Below, in pieces: positions 10,695 to 21,209 of a stretch of DNA of 64,000 bases. Source of the stretch: Setoptus koraiensis (Eukaryota > Arthropoda); NCBI GenBank assembly GCA_048013815.1, contig CM106586.1:1054001-1118000 (forward strand), read 5' to 3'. The translations under genes and the position numbers were made by a program. Below the pieces are notes generated by a model. It was not told the DNA's origin. It did not search any database and saw only the letters and a list, made by a program, of their open reading frames with translations. The first letter of the stretch is position 1. Every line of letters starts with the position of its first letter.

Positions 10695-11559
10695 ACAGGG
10701 ATAAAAGAACGAGAAACGAGACCATTTGAACTTGCTACAACAATATTGAACATATCCAAAACTAACCAAACAGCATTCGAACACAATCAGTCTGTAGTTA
10801 TTCGTCATCTGCAAGTAGATTATGCCTTTGTAGAAGTGCTTTTCAAAATTGACAGAGATTGCATTCATCGAGGTAGTTACAATTTCGAACAGAGATTCAC
10901 AGAGAGATTTGACTGTGACCAATGAATTGACATTATCCATCCCATAAAGAGACGAGGGATTCTTCCTTGTTTTTATCTTGCTCTTATATAACTTTCTACT
11001 GATTATTAGGCCTTAATGGAAGGTTCACACCCTTTTAGTGACACAGACAAACACACAGGTGAAGTTTAATCTAGATACACCAGTGACAACCAGTACGACG
11101 TTAGTCTTTACGAAGTTTTCATTGACAGAAAGAGGAGAATTAGATCGTTAACACATTGCCTGATTATGTGGTGAAAGGGCTTATGGAACACTAATAAATA
11201 AAAACAGACACAGCTTGCATACAATCTCTTTGTTTTTTTATTTGTAATCAATTTTACCAATATTGTTGTTGTTGATGATGTTTTTGATGCATTGGTTGTT
11301 TCAGTGATTTAAAATTATAATTATTATCATCGTGAATAGTCCCGTCCTCTCGCCCCTTAACTTTTCGTGATTTGACATTGTTGCACTGTTGTTGGTGTGG
11401 TATTTGTTGGAAATAGTTGATAATGCGACTAATACAATGCGATAATTTCATATGTAATATGTATGACCCATCCATGGTTGAATTATTGACATGATGATGA
11501 TGATAATTTCTTGATAAATAGTATCCTTTGTTTGTTCCGCTTTCCTCAAATTATCTCAA

Positions 11560-11690
<131 letters not shown>

Positions 11691-12242
11691 CCCCTCTGAC
11701 AAACTTTTTAAGTAGCCTCACATACTACTATTACTACCATTAATTCTAACAAAGGAATCTCTAGTCATTAAAACGTAGCTTTTCACGACAAATCCGTTGC
11801 TGTTTGCAACATAAAAATCTTATAAATAATGATGAGCTATAAGACTAAAAATCATTTTAAAACATAAATGTTATCAGTTTTTGATGAGATCGCCCAACAT
11901 TTCAAGATTAAACATTACATTATGATGAACAATCAACAGAGAATAGAGCTTGGTTGTGTGAATATGTGTCCAGCTAGTTGCTGCAATTGTTAATCCTTGT
12001 TTTGCGATGAATACTCACATAATAACGATTCTTTGTAGGTATGCATTTCAATCGGCCAGTAATCGCACGTCGTTTACTCTGATTCATGATTCTTCCATCA
12101 GCTGCTAGTTTTCTCTGCTCATTAGCCTCATTATGCTCAGACGAACAACATCGTGAGTAGCTCAAGGTTAGAATTAATGATGGTGATGATAGTATTGTGT
12201 CGGGATCATTAGTTACGCTTGCTGGTGGTGCGAGAAACTCAA

Positions 12243-12974
12243 TTAATGGCACAAAATGAGGCCAGCAAAGCCTGAGTAGTTGCAATTGTTTAAGTTGTTA
12301 TTGCTGCTGCTATCTCGAGTTTCGGTGTCCATGAATCCAGCCTCATCGACGCGGTTGTTGTCAACCGGAAAAACATTTTGGGAACTCGCTGGCGCTGATG
12401 ATCTTTTGTTACTGTCACCAATTTGTTGTCTCATGGTCCTGTAGGCATTCTCTAGACGTTCCAAGTCAGCTAGAGCGATTTCCATCGGCGCCATGGGTTC
12501 CAGAACGGCACTGCCACGAAATTGACGATTCACACTCATCAAATTCACCGGTTTGCCAGTGACACCTAAACATCAGTGGTCATTAGAGTTAACACAAACT
12601 ATCAGAGACTGTAAGAGAGTATCGAATTATGATTGGTTTGAATTTTGAATTAAACTCACTCGTTTTGGAAGCCTCATCATGATAGGGCTCCAAGGGGAAG
12701 TCATTGCTTGATCTTCTGCCGTAGCGTCCATTCGGAATGAACTTTTGAACTACAGATAGGAATCCGATATCAGACAAAACAAATCAATTGCAAAATAATT
12801 AGCGCAACATTCATTTAGTTGTCACAGCATGGATGGTAAGTCAAAAAGTGCCCAGTTTACTCTCGCTCGTCCTTTACCAACTGATTATTATAAGGTTTTT
12901 TTAAGAAAAATTTTCATTGGCTATACCTAAAGCAACATAAGATACAAAAGTGGTGCTTCGAGCCTCGAAGTTTG

Positions 12975-13021
<47 letters not shown>

Positions 13022-14227
13022 CGTAATTATGTGCAGTTCGTGTTATGGTTATCAACAATAACTATGATGCTCATTAGAGCCCCCCCCCCCCCAAATGATA
13101 TCAAGTGATTGTGAATATTTTAGTGATTCTGTCCATCCTGTGATGCTCTCGTGTGTGATCGCATAGTATAAGTCTCATAATCTCTGCTCTATGCTATCAT
13201 CTCTGGGTGCTACATATATTATGCGATAATTAATAGTTCATTAGTTGCCGCCATTAGGCGTTGGCGGTGTTTGTGTTTGATCAGTGTGACCATTTATGGT
13301 TTGGTGACATAAATGGTCTGGTGTTAGTGCGATATAACTAATTAATAGAAACGACATGTATATGTGTGATGCTAAACAAAGGATATTTTTAAAATATATT
13401 CATGTGTGCTTGTGTGCATATGCATGTGCTTGAATATGGGCCAAAAAATCAATTATACCTGATGTTGAATCCTTGTCCTCGTTGCCGGGCAATAGCAGAA
13501 CCATTGAGTCTGAATCCAGATAGATCTCTCTCAGAAGATGCGACGCATCTAAGCCCTTGCCATTCTTATCTACACCATTACGCTTTGTATTGGTGATGGT
13601 GGCAGCAGTAGCAGTTGTCCTCATAGGTTCTCTTTCACTGTTTGTTCGCTTATTTTGATTATTACTGTTATAGTTTATCATTGTTGCCTCCAGGCAAATA
13701 ATTCCATTGTTGAGTTGACACTCTAACAATTTATGGTGCTCTGCTGGTCGTCGTTGTTGCTCTAGTTTAATTTGATTTGTCAATTCATCGAGAGCCAACG
13801 TCATTAATGGCGCTTGCCAAAGATGCCGCTGCTGCTTGTTGAACACTATTGTTGATGATGAAATAATCTTGTCAAAGATGAAATTAGCAACTTAGCAACT
13901 TTTATTATATAACACTAATACAACTACATAAACAACAGACTCAAAGATCAACATTCAAATGATTATCACACACCGACATCCAGGCAAACACAAAGCCACA
14001 CACACACACATACACACACTGACAATATTCTTTGGTTGACATTGTGAGTTCATCCATACAAATGAATGTTGCTTCAGTTAGCTGGCTAATTAACTAATTA
14101 GTTTAGTAAACTACTTACCGCTAGAGCCAGGATCACATTCAATGTAGGCGACCATTACGCTAGCCAATAGAATCAATAGAAATACTGCACAATCGTTTGA
14201 TAAATCTCTCTTAGTTGTTTTAAACAT
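12243..14227 (-). CDS. RYa: RYamide/luqin-type neuropeptide precursor (four exons)
   Basis: Exons by canonical GT..AG junctions are 14227-14119, 13845-13459, 12749-12660 and 12565-12243, giving 302 residues. Residues 1-31 form a signal peptide with hydrophobic core AVFLLILLASVMVAY. Residues 166-178 read VQKFIPNGRYGRR, where Gly is the amide donor and Arg-Arg the cleavage site, predicting a peptide ending in PNGRY-amide. This matches RYamides and, with PQGRF in place of PNGRY, mollusc and annelid luqins. The C-terminus carries CNYSGFAGLILC, two Cys with ten residues between, a pair reported for luqin/RYamide precursors. All three introns are phase 1. Exon 2 (387 nt) lacks a recognisable amidated peptide and could be skipped in frame. 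The start at 14227 was preferred over in-frame Met codons up to 14461 because it puts the hydrophobic core in normal signal-peptide position. Family membership is recognition, not search. Confidence 0.8.
12977..13021. repeat. (TG)n microsatellite
   Basis: An almost uninterrupted GT run lies in the second intron of the neuropeptide gene. A run of about 13 C residues follows at 13080-13092. Confidence 0.95.
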
Positions 14228-14907
14228 TCTTATCTGCTGATTTCGCGGTATTGTCTTGGTCTGATTCGCTTTTGACTGGTAACTACTCCTCGTCGGTGCT
14301 GCACATTTACGCGATTTGCAAATCAAACCACCTCGTGTTGAGTTTGCAATGTTAATTGTTGTTGGTGTTCTTCCACTTATAGGCGACATTTTGCTGTTGA
14401 TACTCTCTGATCTATCTGATAGAATGAAATCATGCATAGGTAAGTCTACTATTATACGCATGCAAATAACAAGTGAACGCTATAGACTGCTGAATGAACA
14501 GACACTTGAGAACCTCCGGCTAGACTTTATTGAACTTGTCAAAAACATCAAAAAACCTATGCACTAGCGCACCTGCGCATAACGAACATACATGGAAGAC
14601 TAAAACTATTGGGTTGTTAAACTTCAACTAGATAGGTGAGTAACCGTGGCGGTTACATGAATACCTATACCTTCTTCTTCTTGCTACTTCTACCCTTCTC
14701 AAATTAAAGTTAGTAGTGATCTAATTGGATTGAGTTTGGACATATGGAACACAACAACCCACCTACAATTTATTGTAACTTGCACTTCTAGCAATAATAA
14801 TATTCAATTGATGCTGGTACCGTTATGCCTCTGATCATATGTTACCTAATCTAATTAATTTTCTGATATAACATGCGGGTAATCAGATTCGAATAAAATG
14901 AGAGTGG
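14228..14907. other. Spacer between Nup214 and the neuropeptide gene
   Basis: Both flanking genes are on the minus strand. The stretch must hold the Nup214 3' end and the promoter/5' UTR of the neuropeptide gene. A minus-strand polyadenylation-like TTTATT occurs near 14525. Nothing else stands out. Confidence 0.4.
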
Positions 14908-15178
14908 CTACGCTCGTCTCTGAGTGAATTCGGGTGAAGAAAAAGTGACATTGTTTGTCGGAAATGCGGATTGAGATGCCACCGAGCCGAAACTGAGTGT
15001 TTGAAAGGATGCTCCACCAAACGTCTGCTTAGGGATAGCTACTCCTGGTCCAGTTGGCAAGATAGAGTGAAAAGTGGATGATCCAAAACTGGGCTGAAAG
15101 GCCAGTGGAGGCGAATGAAGTTGCTGTTGGAGTCTCTGTTGTTGTTGTTGTTGTTGTTGCTGTTGCTGTTGCTGTTGC

Positions 15179-15275
<97 letters not shown>

Positions 15276-18183
15276 GCAGCCTCTGTTGTTGTTGTTGTTG
15301 ATGATGCTGTTGTTGATTTTGCTGCGGTTGCAAAGGCTGTTGCAGCTGTTGTAACTGGTGCTGCTGTTGCAGTTGGGGTTGCTGTTGGGGTTGCAGTTGG
15401 GGTTGCAGTTGGGGTTGCAGTTGGGGCTGCTGTTGGATTTGCTGTTGGGTTTGCTGTTGGGTTTGCTGTTGAGGCTGCTGTTGGGGCTGCTGTTGGGGTT
15501 GCTGCTGGGGCTGCTGTTGATGCTGCAGTTGTTGTTGTAATTGATGTTGTTGTTGCTGCTGTTGTTGCTGCTGCTGTTGCTGTTGTTGCAGCTGTTGTTG
15601 TTGTTGTTGCTGTTGTTGCAGCCTCTGTTGTTGTTCCTGTTGTTCTTGCTGCTGTTTCTGCTGTTGTTGCAGCCTCTGTTGTTCTTGCTGTTGTTTCTGC
15701 TGTTGTTGTAGTTGTTGCTGTAGCCTCTGTTGTTGTTCCTGTTGTTGTTGTAGCCTCTGTTGTTGCTCCTTTTGTTGTTTCTGCTGTTGCTGTAGTTGTT
15801 GCTGTTGTTGTTGTTGCAGCCTCTGTTGTTGCTGTTGCTGCTGTTGTTGTAGTTGTTGCTGTAGCCTCTGTTGTTGCTCCAGTTGTTGCTGTTGCTGTAG
15901 CCGCTGTTGTTGTTCCTGTTCTAGCTGTTGAAGCCTCTGTTGTTGTTGCTGAAGTTGCTGTTGCATGTTATGATGTTGTTGCTTGAAGCTCTTTTGAGAG
16001 ACCTGATGCTTGCGAGTAGGTGGAAAAGACCCACGATTTTCTAGATATTCGCGCAGAGCTGCTGTTGTCTTATGATCATAGTTGCATGAACTGACGGCAA
16101 CCATGCTCTGGTATTCGTTGGGGGTCTGCTCTGATTTTACATTTGCATTGGATAAGATTTGTTTTAAAACAGTAATGACTTTCCCATTCTTTCCCAACAT
16201 CCTGTAAATGAGTTGCAAGGTATTCAGCTCCCTAGTTTGAGGTTTAACTCTAATTCTTCGGTTGAAGACCTCCCATTCTTGATCAACTTTTAACTCTATG
16301 TTCTTAAGACTTTCTTGCAGTTGATCACAGTTTACTCGGATTTTTTCCGCTTTTCTCATAGTTATGGGATCAAGCGGTCTCTTTTTGATTATATAATTAT
16401 GACGTGGATCCTCCTCTTGCTTCAGTCGTTGACGGATAGTCTCTATGTAATAGAAATTTTCAATCAAGCCTTCGTTCAAAGTTTTGATATCTGTCTCAGT
16501 AGCCTCCAACACCTGACAGTGGGTTTTGTAAATCTCCAGAACCTCTTCGGACTTCGAGCGCACGGCATTTATGACGGCATCAAAATCGTAGTCAATTTTA
16601 TTCTTTACACACAGTGTTTTCAAATCTTGAATATCTTTATCCAGCGATCTCACTAAATCGTTTATATAACTTGCTGACGCCATCTGAGGAGAATTTGGTG
16701 TATGGGACTGGAGGGTAGCTGGTGGGGACTGGAGGGTTGCTGATGGGGACTGGAGGGTTGCTGATGGGGACTGGAGGGTTGCTGATGGGGACTGGAGGGT
16801 TGCTGATGGGAACTGGAGGGTAGCTGATGGGGACTGAAAGTTAGCTGGCGAAGATTGTAGAGTGGCCGGAGAGCATGGTAGTGCAACTGGTGAATAAGGT
16901 AATGTGTTGATAAGAGGAGGTATGTTAACAGGACAGCTTTGTTTGGGGAGCAATTCCGGTAGTGTGAGGATATTATCTGCGTGAACGGCGTAGTATGGAC
17001 ACAAAACTCCGTCACTTGTGAGTGTAAATACTATGGGAGAGTTGGGTCCTCCGATAGTCTGAATATCAGATACTTGAAATGTCTGTTGAACTCCATAGGC
17101 TAGAGAAATTCCTCGCATATATGTCTCACTACTATCGGAATCTCTAAAAGGTAACTCAATTCGTCCGCTCTCATCGACTGTCAACGCTCGCCAATCAGAT
17201 GGATCGGCGGCACTAGGGTTATTATCGTCACGACCCACGAATGCTGCCTCTGATCCGCTAGTTGAACCACATACAACGAGACTGCTTAGATTGAGTAGAT
17301 AAACATTATAACCAGAGTCGATAGATGCCTCCGGAAAGAGACTTTTCCACGAGCAATAAGACTTAGTGGGCTTCGGGGTAAATATGGAATATGTGGTGTC
17401 TCTATCGTTGGGATTATTAGGTTTAGAATGGACAGACATTAATATGGTTTTGGATATCCATCTGAGTTTAATAACGCTATACTGCTTAAAGTCCGTGAAC
17501 AAGGTGCTTTTATCCACTTGTTTGAATTTAAATTCCTCCTTAGTCATTGTCGGCTCCAATCTAAGTACTTTTCCATCTTGCGTGCCCAAGGCTAGTTGTT
17601 TTCCCTTGGGCGACCAACAACATGTTGTAACACCATATTGTGCACATTCGTGAACGAAACTGGCCTGAGTTAGGTTATCACTAATAGCCACAATTAACAG
17701 TTTACCATCACTAGTACATAGAGCAACTATGGAATCGAAACAAGTCGGATGCCATGCAACGTCAACAATTGTGGCGTTGTTGGACGCTGGTAGATTCAGT
17801 GAGGCAATGGGTGTTTGATTGTCAATTCTAGTAATATCAAATAGTTGGATAACTGGAGCGTTGTTTTGTCCTTGTTGGCCCGAACATAGTAACAAATCAC
17901 CGTAGCCATAATTGCTAACACTTATATAGGATGGCTTGTAGGCCAGCTGTAAGGACAGTCTACAGTTTGTTAATAAGACAGTTTCGTTAATAACGTTTTT
18001 TGACCAGACATAATTAAACAATGCATCCAAATCAAAACATTTGATTGTGTCTTTACATCCAACAAATATTAGTCTGTATTTGCTAGATATCGCTAATAAT
18101 TCGCCGGTCGACCCATCTACAAAATCGTGAATTTTGTATTTTTTGAGCTCCCAAAATTTCAGTTTAACAGATTCGGCGTCCAT
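14908..18183 (-). CDS. Nup214: Nucleoporin Nup214 (CAN) homologue with polyglutamine region
   Basis: This is one open frame of 1091 residues from the ATG at 18183. About the first 400 residues match the Nup214 N-terminal beta-propeller, which binds the DEAD-box helicase Dbp5/DDX19 at the cytoplasmic face of the pore. Diagnostic segments are ELLAISSKYRLIFVG and CCWSPKGKQLALGTQDGKV. A run of SPSATLQ heptads follows (21-bp tandem repeat, about 16690-16850), then a predicted coiled-coil part (about 16660-16200), then a huge Q-rich tract (about 15970-15120) with more than 40 uninterrupted Gln near its end. The last 65 residues have only a few FG-like pairs (FGSSTF, FGGASF, SFGSVA). Vertebrate Nup214 is about 2090 residues with dozens of FG repeats, so the FG domain is nearly absent here. 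No good splice donor was seen before the stop. Confidence 0.88.
15120..15970. repeat. CAA/CAG trinucleotide repeat inside Nup214
   Basis: Read on the plus strand this is TTG/CTG-type repeats, encoding Gln on the minus strand. The purest part is about 15136-15277. Leu and Val/Ala frames on the plus strand across it are repeat artefacts. Confidence 0.95.
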
Positions 18184-18908
18184 GGCTGATAGGAATAATT
18201 ATAACATAAATGTATTCTAGTACTAATAATGATAACAGAGGTGTATAAATATGTAAATTAGCTGAATGGCATTGAATGATAGTTTAGTCATCGGTATGAT
18301 GTTCTCTCGATGACCACGCGTTGAGCTATAGAGAAAAAATCCGCGCGATGTTCGCATGTGAGGGCGGGTGCGTGAAAACGTGAGTTCAAAAGGAATGAAT
18401 GCAGTTCGCAAACTCTACTGAAGAGGTCGCATTCTCGTACTCACACAGCATAACAAGTGTGCTCATTTCTTACCATTCAAGTCCCTCGCGAGAAAATGAG
18501 CGTGACACGCAGCAGACTATGCGGCGCAAAGTGACCATGTTAGTTGTAATTTTCATCCGTTGCTCAAACTAGTGCGCTAAAAGCATATGGTTAGGCATGC
18601 GCGGGTACGCGCTATTTATTAGTTCTTGTTAGACTGCTTTGAAATCTGCTAATAAAAACTTCAGCTAGAGGCGCTCGCTACGCCCAATGATGCACAACAG
18701 AGTATTGAATGTTTATATTCTGGTTTCCCTTTCACAATTTCGTTCAATCGCGGGCACTACATCACACAAGGTGTGTGGTTTTTGGCGTTAGATTGTTGTT
18801 AATTCTGAAGACCAATAAGCCGGTGACAATAACTACTGGGTGATTCAAGACCTCTTTTATTTTTGCTACTTTTTTTTTGTTCGGATAAATCTAAGACACT
18901 TCGAGACC
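18184..18908. promoter_or_regulatory. Divergent promoter region, Nup214 (-) and RPC4-like gene (+)
   Basis: The two start codons face away from each other across 725 bp with no other gene, so both promoters must lie here. The segment also contains a minus-strand TTTATT (18856-18861) that could serve as polyadenylation signal for the MTA gene, whose transcripts would then cross the whole RPC4-like gene. Confidence 0.55.
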
Positions 18909-19226
18909 ATGTCAAGCGTATCAGGGTCAATCATAGACAATGCCAAAGGAGATCAGGACTACCTTCTTATTAGATTGCCTCAAGATATGGTGAAAAATAG
19001 AACTCAAGATAAGATAGGTTCGTTATTTATCTACGATAATGGAGAAATGAAGATTGTGGAAGCGAATACAGGCAAGGAATACATTTCGCAAGTATCTTCA
19101 TGCGAACAATCTGATTTATTGAAAATGTCACTTGCTGAACAAAAAGCCATTCACCTGGGAAAGATTAATACTGCAACTTTGGTAGCAGTACCCAAGGTCG
19201 ACGACGTAAATGTCTCGCATCACTGA
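18909..19226 (+). CDS. Small protein resembling the RPC4/POLR3D C-terminal domain
   Basis: It is a 105-residue frame. The ATG at 18909 was chosen because upstream residues are Phe-rich and unlike a start. The pattern LLIRLPQDM, then [21 protein letters not shown], then [17 protein letters not shown] resembles the C-terminus of RNA polymerase III subunit RPC4. There a short LP motif is followed by a 'G-K-L-x-I-R-K-S-G' strand, a variable linker and a final 'LG-h-h-h-x-x-x-h-V-x-P-D' strand. RPC4 is normally about 400 residues, so this is either a stand-alone minimal form, the last exon of a longer gene, or a false match. A plus-strand AATAAA follows at 19269. The last 62 bp overlap the 3' coding end of MTA on the other strand. 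Confidence 0.5.
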   Translation: MSSVSGSIIDNAKGDQDYLLIRLPQDMVKNRTQDKIGSLFIYDNGEMKIVEANTGKEYISQVSSCEQSDLLKMSLAEQKAIHLGKINTATLVAVPKVDDVNVSHH

Positions 19227-21209
19227 CACTAATACGACGTGATTGTTTTAAGGCTCTTGTAGCGAAGAAATAAATACATTGGTTTGGTACATCACACCTG
19301 TAGGGCCTATGTGAGGCTAAATGGGCGGTAAGACGCTCTTGGCGATTAAAAACTTTATTACATTCTCGGCAAGGATGCAATAAAGTTTGACCATCGATGC
19401 TAGGCGCTAAGTCACTTTGCCTTGATGCATTTACCATCGAGAGTGTATCGACAGAGACGTTTCCAGATGAGGAACTGGTATCTATAACATCGGCAGGTGC
19501 TGGCTTGTTAACCAATATTGCAGGTTTATTATCGTTTACGACCTCTTTGATATCAATAAATTTTAGACCACCATACTTTTTCCAATATATCCAACAATCA
19601 TTACAAATGCGACACTGTGTGTGGGCGGATCCCCAAGAATGCCATTGTGACGATTTAGTCTGACTGCAACTTTCACAGGGCCGACCATAAGATGAAAGGG
19701 CATGTCCATCTTGACCATTGATAGTGTTGTGTTTCATAGAGTTGGGGATATAAACCTGTTTAACTTTGTTCTCTGCTTCGAAGGCTTTCATTTTCTTTTG
19801 CTGAACTGACCTATCAGTAGTCTTCCACATATAATAATATTCTATAATATTTTTTATGCTTTTCCAAGGCAACTGTAACATTATGAAAGATAGGAAAGAT
19901 AGAATGGTTAGTGGGCAATTCAATTAAGTGCTCTTTGGTAGGCAAAATTTGTTATATTATAAGTAAGAATGTAAAACTCGCAATGTCTCACACGATAATG
20001 ATGTTGATCGGCGAGCATGGAAGGAGTTTTAAATTAATTTACCTCATGCTTGTCAGAAAAGAATCAATTGATATGATAAGTTTCAAAAGAAATGAGAAAC
20101 ATAAATTAAATAGTTTGAATACTTACGAAATCTTGACGGATATCTCCAAATTCGCGACCATATTTTTCTATTGCCTCTTCAAACAAGCTTGCCTCTGCGG
20201 CGGACCATTCTTCAATTTCGTCCCTACAAAGAATTGGACCTGTGGATGGTACTAAGGCACAAACAGCCTTAGCTAGATCATAGTTGTTTTCGTGCAATAA
20301 TGACATAGCATAAAGTAATGTGACATCCCTTGAGGCGGATGCAGCAGTTAAATGCAGGCTCGGTTGCTTGATAGAGCTATTACAATCCAAAGCTCTAGCG
20401 AAAGTTCCAACAGACTTGGCAATGGTCAAGAATTTGTTTATCTGTTCGTCACTTAAATCATTATAGGGAGTATAGATCATAGTCTCTAAGGCTTCTGAAT
20501 CTCTGGTATCTTGAGGGTCACCTCCTGGTCCGGGTGTGTAGATAGATTTAGATTGGACCTCTGCTTGATATCTTGATCCAATTCTTATTTCGCCCCTATC
20601 AGCCAATAAAGTCTTTTGTTGAGGATCATACACTAATGTATAGAAAAAATGGTCCTCTTTACTAATATAAGTGGACAAGGATTCGCTTTCATTCAATAAA
20701 TGTATGGAACATTTTCCTCTGATGGACGAGGCAGGTAAGGTGCCAATTTGTCTAGAATAAAACAGTTGTCTTTGTTTAAGCATGTGCTTGGCCTTTTCAG
20801 ACATTTGCTCTTTTTCACCATATTGCTCTTTGTCCGCTAATGTTAATAAAGAAGGAGCTATATCGCGCCGTCTAAAGAAGCAGACTGTTTTAACCTCGAT
20901 GGCGTCGCCACCATTTTCGGCTTTAGATAATTCTTCTATTCTACCAATCTGATATGATTCAGTAGAGGTGGTTTCAAAATAGACACAATCCCCAATCCTA
21001 TATACATGATGCTTGGCTTGAGCGTTGCCGCTATTGGTGCTGGTGTTGTTGTTATTGTTGTTGTTGGTGCCGCTGTGATTATTATTGGTACTGATGTTGC
21101 TGTTATTAATATTAATATTATTGTTGATATTATTAATATTGTTATTGATGTTGTTAAGATTGTTACTACTAGAGTTGGTGGTTATGGAGGTAATATTATT
21201 AGAATTCAT
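19165..21209 (-). CDS. MTA1-like: Metastasis-associated (MTA) protein, NuRD complex subunit
   Basis: Two exons, 21209-20127 and 19872-19165 (phase 0 junction, GTAAGT donor), give 596 residues. After an Asn-rich N-terminus (about 1-65) comes a BAH domain beginning [13 protein letters not shown], an ELM2 domain ([11 protein letters not shown]) and a SANT domain split by the intron ([17 protein letters not shown] / [16 protein letters not shown]). A GATA-type zinc finger follows at about 427-456 (CESC and CRICNDCW), then a C2H2 finger (CRECNKVF with HLASH). BAH-ELM2-SANT-GATA order is the MTA signature; in NuRD the ELM2-SANT part activates HDAC1/2. The final 40 residues after [12 protein letters not shown] are less certain because a possible donor (AG/GTGTGA) lies in that segment and the stop falls inside the convergent RPC4-like CDS. 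Confidence 0.9.
19269..19274 (+). other. Polyadenylation signal AATAAA (RPC4-like gene)
   Basis: A canonical hexamer lies 43 bp after the plus-strand stop. It is within the MTA coding region on the opposite strand, so mature plus transcripts would overlap MTA coding sequence. Confidence 0.55.

Noticed and set aside
10535-10940. Arg-Glu and Ser-Leu repeat proteins at the (GA)n tract
   Set aside because: A dinucleotide repeat has no stop codons in these frames; the flanks are not protein-like.
12499-12540. VNRQFRGSAV as a second amidated RFamide in the neuropeptide precursor
   Set aside because: The sequence is QFRG, not RFG, and no basic cleavage site follows the Gly.
15078-15986. A 302-residue plus-strand frame rich in Val and Ala opposite Nup214
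   Set aside because: It is the antisense reading of the CAG/CAA repeat and carries no domain; Nup214 on the minus strand explains the sequence.
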